Below, in pieces: positions 1 to 7,501 of a stretch of 14,086 nt of DNA (positions within the stretch are counted from its first letter, which is position 1; each line of letters opens with the position of its first letter). A program made the translations under genes and the position numbers. Source of the DNA: an uncultured Lachnospiraceae bacterium (GTDB lineage: Bacteria; Bacillota; Clostridia; Lachnospirales; Lachnospiraceae); contig CAJTJY010000002.1 in NCBI GenBank assembly GCA_910576975.1, positions 167,834-181,919 on the forward strand. Reading direction: 5' to 3'. Under the pieces are notes generated by a model. The model was not told the origin of the DNA, made no database searches, and saw nothing but the letters and a program-made list of their open reading frames with translations.

Positions 1-55
1 CCAGTACAGATAGTATTATCCAGTCATTTGGTTTTTCATTATAACATATAAGTCA

Positions 56-203
56 AAAAAAGTACAGACCAAAATCGAACTTTTGTTCTGTACTTTTTTA
101 CACCTTATCGGACGGTAGTCCGCCCGCCCCGTCAGGGGCATGTATTACGGGATGCCTGATAGAAAAAGTACAGACAAATTTGAACATTTGTTCTGTACTT
201 TTT
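56..203. repeat. palindromic repeat cluster (MITE/REP-like)
   Basis: Two AT-rich hairpins share the same arms: AAAAAGTACAGA on the left and TCTGTACTTTTT on the right, at 56-99 (loop TCGAAC) and 163-203 (loop TTGAAC). The 63 bases between them hold small GC-rich hairpins: CGGAC/GTCCG at 109-122, GCCCC/GGGGC at 126-139, and an alternative TCAGG..CAT / ATGCCTGA pairing at about 132-160. The whole block begins and ends with the same inverted arms, like a small non-autonomous element. AGTACAGA also occurs at 3-10, so another copy may start outside the window. The arms are seen directly; the mobile-element reading is inference. Confidence 0.6.
163..203 (-). terminator. probable terminator of the chemotaxis operon
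   Basis: Read on the minus strand this hairpin lies about 70 bases past the stop of the chemotaxis gene. Its stem is roughly 12-13 bp with one bulged base and ends in a run of five T. The related hairpin at 56-99, ending in six T, could act as a second terminator. Because both flanks are A/T tracts, either could also work on the plus strand. Confidence 0.55.
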
Positions 204-274
204 GATCTCTTTTTTTATTGTTTGTAAGAAAAAGACCTAAAACATGCTCTGTTTAAGGATATTTACAACAAAAA

Positions 275-1861
275 TCACAAATTAGCAAACGCTATCGTTT
301 CCGTTTCCAATTCGGCCGCAACCTTATGATTTACGTCCATGCGGTTTGTGATTTCCGCCATATCTGCTACCAAGTGCTGAGCGCTGCCTGCGACGCCGGA
401 AATACCTGAAGCGCCGTCGTCAATGGCTTTTGAAATTGTATCTATTGACGCTACAATTTCTGCCATCGAGGTCTTCAAATGGTCGGTGTTGTCATTAAAC
501 GCAGCCATAACCTGGCGGATATAGGCGGCGTCGTCTTGGTATTGTTGCCCGCCAGCAACGAAAGAAAGAAATTCTTTTAAAATAGATTCCTCAATGTAAT
601 TGACAAGACTCTGGGAGCTTTCAGAAAGGTTGTATACGGCATGAGTAACCGTAGAATTAACTTTTTGAATACGGTTTGCTGTCTCGCTGCTGGAAGCTGC
701 AAGCTGACGAATTTCTTCGGCCACTACCGCAAAGCCTTTTCCTGCTTCCCCGGCTCTTGCCGCTTCCACAGAGGCATTTAAGGCAATCAAGTTCGTCTGC
801 GAAGCAATTTCTAAGATCGCATGAGTAAGGCTGTTTACCTGGTCGACGCTACGGCTCCCTTCAATGGCTTCGTTTAGAATATCTAAAATTTCTTTTATTT
901 TGACATTGGTATTATTCAAACTTACTTGTGCAGAATGCCCCATTTCCTCAGCCCGTGTGTTCATTTCGTTGCAGTAGTCAGTAATTTTTGCACATTCCTC
1001 AGCCATGCTTTCTGCATCCTGTTGCACATTTTTGGCATTTTGATTGATATGCGAGGCATTGTTTGCTACTTCCTGAATTGTCGCTGACAGTTCTTCGGCA
1101 AGAGCGGATAAATCCATAGCGCTTTTGCTGGAAGTACGCGTCCGTGACAAGACCTCGTCAACCACGCTGCTGATGCGTCCAGAACATCCTCGAAGTGTTT
1201 CCAAAATATTTTTAATCGGTCTGACGACGGATCTTTGGATAAGGGAAATTGTGATGAATACAAGTATGATAGAGGCAAAAGTGGATGCACTGTTCGTAAT
1301 CATAGAGCCAAGGTAAACAGAAGAAAGCCGTGCTCTTGCCTCAGTCGTCCGACTGCTGATGGAACTGTCCAAAACAGCGATATCGCTTTCAACTGCGCTG
1401 TTGAAAGACGCCACATCGCCATTGGCACAGGCATAAGCATCCTGTGTTTTGCCGGATGCGCTGGCGGATACGAGGAAAACAAGAGAGTGTTTTAACGAAT
1501 CACAATCAGAAAGCAGCGCCTGATAAGCTTCTCTGTCATCATCGGTAATATAGATTTCGTATTTCGTCAACATATCGTCTAGATTTTTTTCCTCTTCTTT
1601 TATATCGTTGACTAGAGTAATCATCGTACTATAATCTGTAGCTACAATATGGGATAGCGCCAATTTATGTATGTTCATCACAGACTGGCGGAGTTTTGCC
1701 AGCTGAGTTTTTCCCTCCATATAATTATCTGCAATGTTGGCAGCATTGTCATTGACGTTTTTGATATTGGAAACTGCAAGGAGATTTGAGATCAGCGCTA
1801 CAATTCCAAGCAAGGCAATGGGTAAAATTAATCGATATTTGATGTTCCATTTTTTCTTCAT
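275..1861 (-). CDS. methyl-accepting chemotaxis protein
   Basis: This is a 528-residue membrane chemoreceptor that would signal to CheW/CheA at the cell membrane. A short cytoplasmic KKKW start leads into membrane helix 1 (about 8-30). An extracellular helical ligand-binding region of the four-helix-bundle kind follows (about 32-185), then helix 2 (about 193-212). A linker with only a weak HAMP match precedes the long coiled-coil signalling domain. The conserved hairpin tip is clear (IASQTNLIALNASVEAARAG, then GKGFAVVAEEIRQLA). The ATG at 1861 is preferred because GGAGG lies 11 bases upstream; an in-frame TTG at 1879 contains that GGAGG and is unlikely. The gene follows the solute-binding lipoprotein by 36 bases, so the two are probably co-transcribed. 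The family call is firm; the ligand is unknown. Confidence 0.95.
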   Translation of the reverse strand: MKKKWNIKYRLILPIALLGIVALISNLLAVSNIKNVNDNAANIADNYMEGKTQLAKLRQSVMNIHKLALSHIVATDYSTMITLVNDIKEEEKNLDDMLTKYEIYITDDDREAYQALLSDCDSLKHSLVFLVSASASGKTQDAYACANGDVASFNSAVESDIAVLDSSISSRTTEARARLSSVYLGSMITNSASTFASIILVFITISLIQRSVVRPIKNILETLRGCSGRISSVVDEVLSRTRTSSKSAMDLSALAEELSATIQEVANNASHINQNAKNVQQDAESMAEECAKITDYCNEMNTRAEEMGHSAQVSLNNTNVKIKEILDILNEAIEGSRSVDQVNSLTHAILEIASQTNLIALNASVEAARAGEAGKGFAVVAEEIRQLAASSSETANRIQKVNSTVTHAVYNLSESSQSLVNYIEESILKEFLSFVAGGQQYQDDAAYIRQVMAAFNDNTDHLKTSMAEIVASIDTISKAIDDGASGISGVAGSAQHLVADMAEITNRMDVNHKVAAELETETIAFANL

Positions 1862-1897
1862 AATCCCTGTATCCTCCAAATAAAATAGATCTATTCT

Positions 1898-3187
1898 CTA
1901 TGGTGCGGTAATCCCTTCTACCATTGTATCAAGCTGTTCCTGTAATTTTTTTGCCCCTGGATTTCCAGAAGCCATATTTGTGGCAAATTCTGACACCGGA
2001 TCCCAGAAGTTGCTGCCGATGCGCTGTAGACAGGAAAATTGCGACTGTTCAATCAAAGCGGTAATGGCAGGGGAATCCTGGACGCTGGCAGACGCCGCAG
2101 CGTTTTTATTTGCAGGGCCCTGACCACGCATATCGAACCGAAGCTGCTGGTTTTCTTCATTGGAAATCCATTCTGCCAGCCGGGACGCCCATGCATACTG
2201 TTTGGAATAGGCGTTAACCCCAATTAATTTATAACCAGAAAAAGAGGCCATTTGTATTTGACTGTTTGCGCAGGTATACGTAGGAAGCTTGGCTGCGCCA
2301 TAATTTGCACCCAGGACCTCTTTCATGGCAACCGCATTCCATACGCCGCTGACTCCGGCAATTACGGAGCCATCCTTAATTCCAGCAAGAAACCCAGACT
2401 CTTCCGTGCTCAGAAACGCAGGGCTGCTGGCAATTGCGAGCATGGCGTTGGCAACATCTACCCCTTTGACGTCTCCATCCGTTTTGTTCCAAGTACAGTA
2501 ATTCGTAATTCCGTCATCGTTTAGTCCCACTTCTAAACCAGTATTGCCAAAGAAAGCGTATACATACCAAGCAGAAGACCAGTCCATGGTAACTCTTTTT
2601 TCGTTTTCTGCTGCAATCTGCAGTATGCGGTCAAATGTTTTTACATCTTCCTGATTGAAATATTGCTTGTTATAATAGAGGAAATAGCCATTGTCCGCCG
2701 TTAAAGGATAAGCGTACAGATCATCTTCAACAGAAGCAGCTTCTATGGCGCCAGGCAGATTTTCTACTTTCAGTTGGTCGGCATTTTCTATTGGTTCCAA
2801 AGCGCCTGCCGCTACCAGGGCATTCAACTGATCGTCTGCAAAAGCAAAGACATCGGCTCCGGCTTCCAAATCTGCCAATAAAGCGTCCTTGCAGCCCGCT
2901 TCGCTTTGGGCGGCAAACGTAATATTGAAATTTGCCTCTGCTTTGTATTCTTCCTGAAAACGTTCAATAATTTGCCTTAATAGCGTCTCATCTTCCTCGG
3001 CTCCCCAAACGACCAGTTCTACATTCTTGTTATCTGGCAATGGCTTTTCTGGATCAATGTTTTCATTGCCGTTTTGTAATGCAGTGTCAGGATTTGCAAT
3101 TTTGCCTTCTTCTCTTGATCCGTCACATCCGAACAACGCCGTAGCTAATACAATGATTAGAAACAACATACTTAATCTTTTGCCCAT
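1898..3187 (-). CDS. extracellular solute-binding lipoprotein, family 1 (MalE-like)
   Basis: This 429-residue lipoprotein is of the sugar ABC-transporter binding-protein type and would be anchored outside the membrane. The signal is textbook: MGKRLS, a hydrophobic core, then a lipobox ending ALFGC, followed by a charged low-complexity linker. The mature fold begins VELVVWGAEEDE, and the DNGYFLYYNKQYF segment resembles maltose/oligosaccharide binders. The ATG at 3187 is chosen because AGAGG sits about 10 bases upstream and it gives a clean lipoprotein signal; an ATG at 3205 adds six residues before it. No permease or ATPase gene is adjacent. The next gene in the operon is a chemoreceptor, so the protein may present its ligand to that receptor. 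That role is inference, and the sugar specificity cannot be read from the sequence. Confidence 0.9.
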   Translation of the reverse strand: MGKRLSMLFLIIVLATALFGCDGSREEGKIANPDTALQNGNENIDPEKPLPDNKNVELVVWGAEEDETLLRQIIERFQEEYKAEANFNITFAAQSEAGCKDALLADLEAGADVFAFADDQLNALVAAGALEPIENADQLKVENLPGAIEAASVEDDLYAYPLTADNGYFLYYNKQYFNQEDVKTFDRILQIAAENEKRVTMDWSSAWYVYAFFGNTGLEVGLNDDGITNYCTWNKTDGDVKGVDVANAMLAIASSPAFLSTEESGFLAGIKDGSVIAGVSGVWNAVAMKEVLGANYGAAKLPTYTCANSQIQMASFSGYKLIGVNAYSKQYAWASRLAEWISNEENQQLRFDMRGQGPANKNAAASASVQDSPAITALIEQSQFSCLQRIGSNFWDPVSEFATNMASGNPGAKKLQEQLDTMVEGITAP

Positions 3188-3225
3188 AATGTTCCAACCT
3201 CTCATTCTGTTATTTTTATATTAGC

Positions 3226-3257
3226 ATTATATAAAGATTACAGCGTCAAATTTTGAC
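3226..3257 (-). promoter_or_regulatory. candidate promoter and operator for the lipoprotein-chemoreceptor operon
   Basis: On the minus strand TATAAT (3226-3231) lies about 40 bases upstream of the chosen ATG. Just upstream is the short palindrome GTCAAA-T-TTTGAC (3245-3257), placed where a regulator could overlap the -35 region. No good -35 hexamer is found at 16-18 bp from this TATAAT; the nearest TTGACG is only 12 bp away. A regulated or activator-dependent promoter is therefore possible but unproven. Confidence 0.35.
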
Positions 3258-3406
3258 ACCATAATCTGCTTTACAAAGTACTGATAATACAGTTTTAGAA
3301 TATATTCGTTTGATTTTTTAGTTTATTGCAAAATAACTCGTATGTATACAGGATTTCGTATTCAGAGCGCGTCAATCTCATCCATATATTATAGATAAAC
3401 TAGATA

Positions 3407-3448
3407 TTGCGGCAACCTCGTTATGAACCATGCCGCAAGATTATTTTT
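3407..3448 (+). terminator. possible terminator hairpin
   Basis: The perfect 8-bp arms TTGCGGCA (3407-3414) and TGCCGCAA (3431-3438) enclose a 16-base loop and are followed by GATTATTTTTTATT. No intact gene precedes it on the plus strand, so it may be a leftover from a lost gene. The rest of 3258-3530 is AT-rich and shows no coding signal. Confidence 0.4.
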
Positions 3449-3532
3449 TATTTCTGATGATATTATATCGACTTGCCTATTTTTATTCAATCTTTTTTGT
3501 GGTTTTTCTGTAATTTCAATGAAATTTTCTAA

Positions 3533-3757
3533 GAATATAAAAAAGGAACTGCCGTATTATTATTGATCGGCAATTCAGGTTTGCTTGCTTGGACGAGCCT
3601 ATCAACGGTCTCGATCCAAAAAGAATCATCGAAATTAGAAATATCATTACTAAATCTAAATGCTCAAAAAACATTGAAAGAAATTCTATTTTATGTTAGT
3701 ATGTTACTCGGGAAATATAGTTCTCCCATTGGAATCCTAGACTGCTTTCTAAGCTGA
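3533..3757 (+). pseudogene. remnant of an ABC transporter ATP-binding subunit
   Basis: Short coding remnants appear in two frames. One frame reads KGTAVLLLIGNSGLLA (about 3542-3589), matching the usual LGIALALLGNPELLI that precedes Walker B. A shifted frame then reads LDEPINGLDPKRIIEIRNII (3589-3648), which is the Walker B plus D-loop signature LDEPTNGLDP and continues like BcrA/antibiotic-type ATPases up to a TAG at 3697-3699. Returning to the first frame gives VSMLLGKYSSPIGIL, a degraded version of the H-loop region SSHLLGEI..IGI. At least two frameshifts break it, and the nucleotide-binding N-terminal half is missing. No matching permease is nearby. The Walker B match is strong; the BcrA-like assignment is from family memory. 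Confidence 0.7.
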
Positions 3758-3797
3758 TGACTTCTGCAAAAACATGCAGAAATTATCAGCTTTTTTA
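3751..3797 (+). terminator. rho-independent terminator
   Basis: The hairpin has the arms AAGCTGAT..TTCTGCA and TGCAGAA..ATCAGCTT, with a small internal loop and a 6-base terminal loop, and ends in TTTTTT. It directly follows the ABC ATPase remnant and probably ended that lost gene. It lies about 160 bases before the antiporter start, so it would also insulate that gene from upstream transcription, or attenuate it. Confidence 0.75.
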
Positions 3798-3812
3798 TCT
3801 TCTAGGATCAAG

Positions 3813-3863
3813 GTGTCACAAGGTCTAAATTAGCATCCAAGGGAATTTCAGCGCTTGTGACAC
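3813..3863 (+). repeat. inverted repeat in the antiporter leader
   Basis: The perfect 10-bp arms GTGTCACAAG (3813-3822) and CTTGTGACAC (3854-3863) flank a 31-base loop. The repeat lies between the upstream terminator and the antiporter ribosome binding site. It could be a structured 5' leader, a double operator, or a trace of a small mobile element. No known riboswitch class is recognised, and no convincing promoter is seen at 3797-3957. Confidence 0.45.
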
Positions 3864-3957
3864 TCTAATACACACAGGAAGCAACCGATTCAGGCAAGAG
3901 TGTTCAGTGGACTTGCGCGCTTTATTCTTTTGCGCAATAATGCAAGGAGGAATTTGT

Positions 3958-5139
3958 ATGTTGACAAGCATAGCAATGATTTTATTATTAGGATTGCTAA
4001 CAGGCACGATATTCTCTAAATTAAGGCTCCCAAGCCTCTTAGGAATGATTATCGTGGGAATCGTTCTAAGCCCTCATGCGCTTAATCTGATTGACCCATC
4101 GCTTTTATACATTTCAGCAGATTTGAGACAGGTTGCATTGATAATTATTTTGACAAGAGCTGGATTATCACTAAATCTCACAGATTTAAAAAAAATTGGC
4201 AGACCAGCAATTCTGATGTGCTTTATCCCAGCCTGTGCCGAAATATTGGGGGCAATTATTTTAGCGCCGCTATTACTGGGCGTAACGACATTAGAAGCCG
4301 CTATTATTGGCAGCGTGGTTTCCGCGGTATCTCCCGCCGTTATCGTTCCAAGAATGATCAAGCTAATTGACGAGGGATACGGAAGAGAGCGCCACATTCC
4401 ACAACTTTTGCTGGCAGGAGCCTCCGTAGACGACGTTTTTGTGATTGTAGTATTTACTGCGATAACTTCTTTGGCATCTACAGGCACGGCATCTGCTGGC
4501 AGTTTTTTACAAATACCTATTTCTATTTTAACTGGAATTTTAACAGGAGCTTTTACAGGAACGATACTGGCAATATTTTTCAAAAAATTTCATATCAGGG
4601 ACTCTGTTAAGATTTTGATTCTACTCAGCTTTTCTTTTTTGCTTCTTGAATTACAACGCCGCTTAGAAGAAATCATCCCAATTTCTGGACTTTTGGCTAT
4701 TATGAGTTTAGGAATTGCCCTAAAGCAACGCTATTCTAAATTAGCCGAACGGTTATCCATAAAATATAATAAGCTTTGGATAGCTGCAGAAATTTTTCTA
4801 TTTGTACTTGTTGGCGCAACTGTCGACTTAAGATATGCCGCTGCAGCGGGTATTTTTGCAGTTCTGTTTGTTGTGGGAACATTGATATTCAGAATGTCAG
4901 GGGTAGCTATATCATTGTTCAAGACAGGACTTACGAAGCACGAGAAATGGTTCTGCATGATAGCATATACGCCAAAAGCCACCGTCCAGGCGGCAATTGG
5001 CGCAATACCTCTTACAATGGGATTAAGATGCGGACAAACTGTATTAGCTGTTGCCGTCTTATCTATTCTGATTACTGCCCCTTTCGGGGCAATCTGCATA
5101 GATAATCTGCATAAACGATTTCTAAGTACCCAAGAATAA
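3958..5139 (+). CDS. cation/proton antiporter, NHA/SLC9B-like
   Basis: A 393-residue, almost entirely hydrophobic protein with about 12 membrane helices, expected to exchange Na+ or Li+ (possibly K+) for protons. Family hallmarks are LTRAGLSLNLTDLKKIG (about 67-83), the VSAVSPAVIVPRM helix and EGYG segment, and ASVDDV, where two adjacent aspartates would form the ion-binding site; YTPKATVQAAIG near the C-terminus is also typical. These resemble the NHA (SLC9B) branch of the CPA2 group more than NhaP or KefB. No C-terminal TrkA/RCK regulatory domain is present. The ATG at 3958 is chosen because AAGGAGG lies just upstream; a GTG at 3907 would add 17 residues containing that site. It stands alone, converging on the redox operon. 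Ion specificity is not readable. Confidence 0.9.
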   Translation: MLTSIAMILLLGLLTGTIFSKLRLPSLLGMIIVGIVLSPHALNLIDPSLLYISADLRQVALIIILTRAGLSLNLTDLKKIGRPAILMCFIPACAEILGAIILAPLLLGVTTLEAAIIGSVVSAVSPAVIVPRMIKLIDEGYGRERHIPQLLLAGASVDDVFVIVVFTAITSLASTGTASAGSFLQIPISILTGILTGAFTGTILAIFFKKFHIRDSVKILILLSFSFLLLELQRRLEEIIPISGLLAIMSLGIALKQRYSKLAERLSIKYNKLWIAAEIFLFVLVGATVDLRYAAAAGIFAVLFVVGTLIFRMSGVAISLFKTGLTKHEKWFCMIAYTPKATVQAAIGAIPLTMGLRCGQTVLAVAVLSILITAPFGAICIDNLHKRFLSTQE

Positions 5140-5185
5140 GAGCTTTTCTGTATCAAATGTTGCATGCATGACATCATTTCCCCTC

Positions 5186-6553
5186 TCAATTCTGCCTCCC
5201 TCTGTGCCCGCCCCCTCCAAAGCCGCTACGCCAGCCTCTTCCATGTCCTTGCGCATCTGACTGACCATGATCGCTTCCTCCGCCACTTTCAGAACCGCCA
5301 CGCCAGCCTCTTCCATGTCCTTGCGTACCTGGATGGTCATAGCCGTTTGCTTTGTCCTCTTCTGGCTGACCCGTCTCAGAGCCGCTTTCTTCACCTGCAG
5401 GCTGTTCCGTTGCCTCAGGACTGGTTCCCAGTGCATCCGCAACGGCGTCCATAATGCTATTACTGGAAAATGTGGCGCCGCTGACTGCACTGACATCAAG
5501 CGTTTGCTCTGTAAGAATCGCATTAATCACGGCAGATTGCGCTTTTTGAAAAAACTCCTTGTCATCCAAAAATGAAAGCACCGTAATATCTGAAATATAT
5601 CCGTCCTCCACGGTAACCTGCACCTCTGTAGTTCCCCGAAACCCTTCTCCTATGCCCATGTAAACACCATCTTTGTAATTTCCTCTTTTCGTTTTTTCTA
5701 TTTTTACTGCAGGCTGTTGCGATACAGTTTCCGTAACAGAAAAGGATGCCAAATTTCCAACAACGACTGTACCGCCAATCGCTGCAGCGGCGGCAGGATT
5801 TACAGACAGGCTGTCTTTGGGACATATCGCAAGGCACTGCATACACTGAATACATTCCCTGGAGACTACTGCGTCATTTTCGGGTATCTCGATTCCCATG
5901 CTGCATGATCTTGTACAAAGTCCACAATTCGTGCAGGAATCACTTTGGCGTCTTATTTTATAGAGCCTCTTTCCAGATACTACAGCAAGCAACGCCCCCA
6001 GCGGACACAGATACCGGCAGAAAAAACGCTCCACAAACAAAGAGCCGGCAGCTATTGCTAAAAGCAGCGCAAATCCCACCGTAGGTATAGATGAGGAGAC
6101 GAGAGAAAAATTTCCTGAAACCAACATCCCAAACACGCCCCAGGGATTCCACGAAGAATCTACAGGCAGAGCCAGTAACCACACGCCTGCCGTTATCAAT
6201 ACAAGGATCACATATTTCAGAAATTTCATTATGTAGTCAAATCGTTTTGGAATCTGTACTTTCTTTAAAATAATCCGTTTTGAAAAAAAGAAAATAAGCT
6301 CCTGAATCATTCCAAAAGAGCAGAGAAAGCCACAGAAAAAACGTCCCCATAGCATAGTAATCAAAAATACCATGAAAACAAGGATTATCTGTGGAAACAA
6401 CCCGTTAAAAGAAAAACTGCCATCCATAAATGCTGTCAGTAAATCTCTTACTGCTGAAAACACCATGATAAACAATCCCGGAAACAGGATAAAAGCGGCA
6501 AACTGAATCAGGTGCCGGATCAATTGTGTGAAAAAACCTCGCTTCTTACTCAA
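5186..6553 (-). CDS. NapH-like polyferredoxin with covalent-FMN domain
   Basis: A 455-residue membrane redox protein. Four helices (about 18-38, 50-68, 110-128, 158-175) carry NapH/CcoG-type CxxxC motifs (GRFFCGFLC, ERFFCRYLCPLG). Two [4Fe-4S] motifs CxxCxxCxxxC follow at about 207-217 and 234-244. A hydrophobic stretch (about 252-275) may be a fifth helix placing the next domain outside. The FMN-binding domain (about 290-375) contains SGATFSS, the S/T-GAT motif whose Thr (about 361) accepts FMN from ApbE. The tail is rich in Gly, His, Arg and Ser. GGGAGG at 6563-6568 is 9 bases from the TTG at 6553 but only 3 from the TTG at 6559, so 6553 is chosen. It follows ApbE by 24 bases. It probably moves electrons across the membrane to the FMN; partners are unknown. 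Confidence 0.88.
   Translation of the reverse strand: MSKKRGFFTQLIRHLIQFAAFILFPGLFIMVFSAVRDLLTAFMDGSFSFNGLFPQIILVFMVFLITMLWGRFFCGFLCSFGMIQELIFFFSKRIILKKVQIPKRFDYIMKFLKYVILVLITAGVWLLALPVDSSWNPWGVFGMLVSGNFSLVSSSIPTVGFALLLAIAAGSLFVERFFCRYLCPLGALLAVVSGKRLYKIRRQSDSCTNCGLCTRSCSMGIEIPENDAVVSRECIQCMQCLAICPKDSLSVNPAAAAAIGGTVVVGNLASFSVTETVSQQPAVKIEKTKRGNYKDGVYMGIGEGFRGTTEVQVTVEDGYISDITVLSFLDDKEFFQKAQSAVINAILTEQTLDVSAVSGATFSSNSIMDAVADALGTSPEATEQPAGEESGSETGQPEEDKANGYDHPGTQGHGRGWRGGSESGGGSDHGQSDAQGHGRGWRSGFGGGGHRGRQN
5223..5325 (-). repeat. duplicated 31-bp unit in the redox protein tail
   Basis: A 31-base unit at 5223-5253 recurs at 5295-5325 with one mismatch, 72 bases (24 codons) apart. It encodes GHGRGWR followed by GG or SG. 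The intervening residues are also Gly/Ser rich (SESGGGSDHGQSDAQ). The repeat points to tail growth by local duplication. Confidence 0.8.
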
Positions 6554-6577
6554 AAACAACTACCTCCCAAACATAAT

Positions 6578-7501
6578 TCATTTACTCTTCAAAAAAAATT
6601 TCTCTTGCAATCCGCATGTGATCTTTATCTCCCCGCTGCTGCTTATGAAAACAGCCTCTATTCCATGTTTTTCCAAAAGAGGCAGACCGCTTTTCTCACC
6701 CAATACGCATATGCCCGTTGCCAGCGCATCCAGCGCCATAGCGCCGTCTCCGACCAAGGTTAGGGACAGCAGCCCTGAATCTGCCGGCCAGCCCGTGCGT
6801 GGATCAATGATATGATGGTACCGCCTGCCGTCAAGAAAGAACCCTCGCTCATAAGTGCCGCTGGTTATAACAGCCTTGTTTTGTACCACAATATCAGCCA
6901 TCGGCTCGCCGTTTTTTTGATATGGGCTTTGAACGCCGATCCTTTGTTCCCTGCCGATGGCAATCACAGTTCCACCAAAATTGACAAGGGCGTTACATAC
7001 CTTGTATTTCTTGAGAATTCTCAACGCCTCATCAGCCGCATATCCTTTTGCGATGCCCCCAAGATCGATCTGCTGGCCTTTGCGGCGCAAAAATGCAGTG
7101 CCTGCTGCCTTATCCAATATCAAATCTGAAAGCCCGATTAGCCTGCGACATTCTATGATATCCGATTTTAACGGAATTTTAGCGGAACGGATCGAGTTTC
7201 TCCAGAGTCGGTCCATCGGACCCGACGTAATGTCAAACGCTCCCTGTGTTTCTTTCCCATAAGCTAATGCACGGAAAAGAACAAAAAAAGTATCTTGATG
7301 AACAGCCACCGGTTTTATACCTGCCTGCTGATTGATTCTGAAAATATCGCTTCCTGGTTCAAAAAATGAAAAACGCCGATGCAGCTGCAGCGCACGTTCT
7401 TTTACCTCTTCTGCTATATCTGGATCAAAATTGCCGTAGAGCGTAACCATGTTGACCGTGCCAAACGCTGGAAAAATTTTTTGTAACACTTTGTCTCTCA
7501 T
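6578..7501 (-). CDS. apbE: FAD:protein FMN transferase (ApbE family)
   Basis: ApbE proteins transfer FMN from FAD onto a Thr/Ser in S/T-GAT motifs, needing Mg2+. This 307-residue protein has the full domain: FGTVNMVTLYG near the start, FDITSGP (about 89-95), IDLGGIAKGYAAD (145-157), VNFGG (174-178), SGTYER (214-219), HHIIDPRTG (229-237), and DALATGI (258-264) for metal binding. The next gene carries an SGAT FMN domain, its obvious substrate. Unlike most Gram-positive ApbE proteins it has no signal peptide or lipobox: the catalytic fold starts about 10 residues in. The ATG at 7501 has only a weak GAGA site; a TTG at 7522 adds seven residues (NKSENH) and does not create a signal. The family call is firm; the start is uncertain. 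Confidence 0.9.
   Translation of the reverse strand: MRDKVLQKIFPAFGTVNMVTLYGNFDPDIAEEVKERALQLHRRFSFFEPGSDIFRINQQAGIKPVAVHQDTFFVLFRALAYGKETQGAFDITSGPMDRLWRNSIRSAKIPLKSDIIECRRLIGLSDLILDKAAGTAFLRRKGQQIDLGGIAKGYAADEALRILKKYKVCNALVNFGGTVIAIGREQRIGVQSPYQKNGEPMADIVVQNKAVITSGTYERGFFLDGRRYHHIIDPRTGWPADSGLLSLTLVGDGAMALDALATGICVLGEKSGLPLLEKHGIEAVFISSSGEIKITCGLQEKFFLKSK

Noticed and set aside
56..203. CRISPR array from the repeated AGTACAGA units
   Set aside because: The repeats are inverted hairpin arms with unequal spacing and no unique equal-length spacers or cas genes.
3563..3757. 64-codon plus-strand frame as a small hypothetical gene
   Set aside because: Its sequence is explained by frameshifted pieces of an ABC ATPase.
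3913..3947. TTGCGC-N17-AATAAT as the antiporter promoter
   Set aside because: Transcription would start inside the ribosome binding site, leaving no usable leader.
3907..3957. Upstream GTG start for the antiporter
   Set aside because: The 17 extra codons contain the AAGGAGG site for the ATG at 3958 and add no membrane or signal feature.
5140..5185. Shared bidirectional terminator between the antiporter and redox operon
   Set aside because: No hairpin followed by a T run is visible on either strand in this gap.
4074..5189. Long minus-strand frames (169 and 152 codons) across the antiporter gene
   Set aside because: Antisense shadows of a hydrophobic gene; the plus-strand frame has clear family motifs and a good ribosome binding site.
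5122..5523. 133-codon frame on the minus strand overlapping the redox protein tail
   Set aside because: It is an out-of-frame shadow of the repeat-rich tail; no ribosome binding site, and its composition follows the repeat in the real frame.
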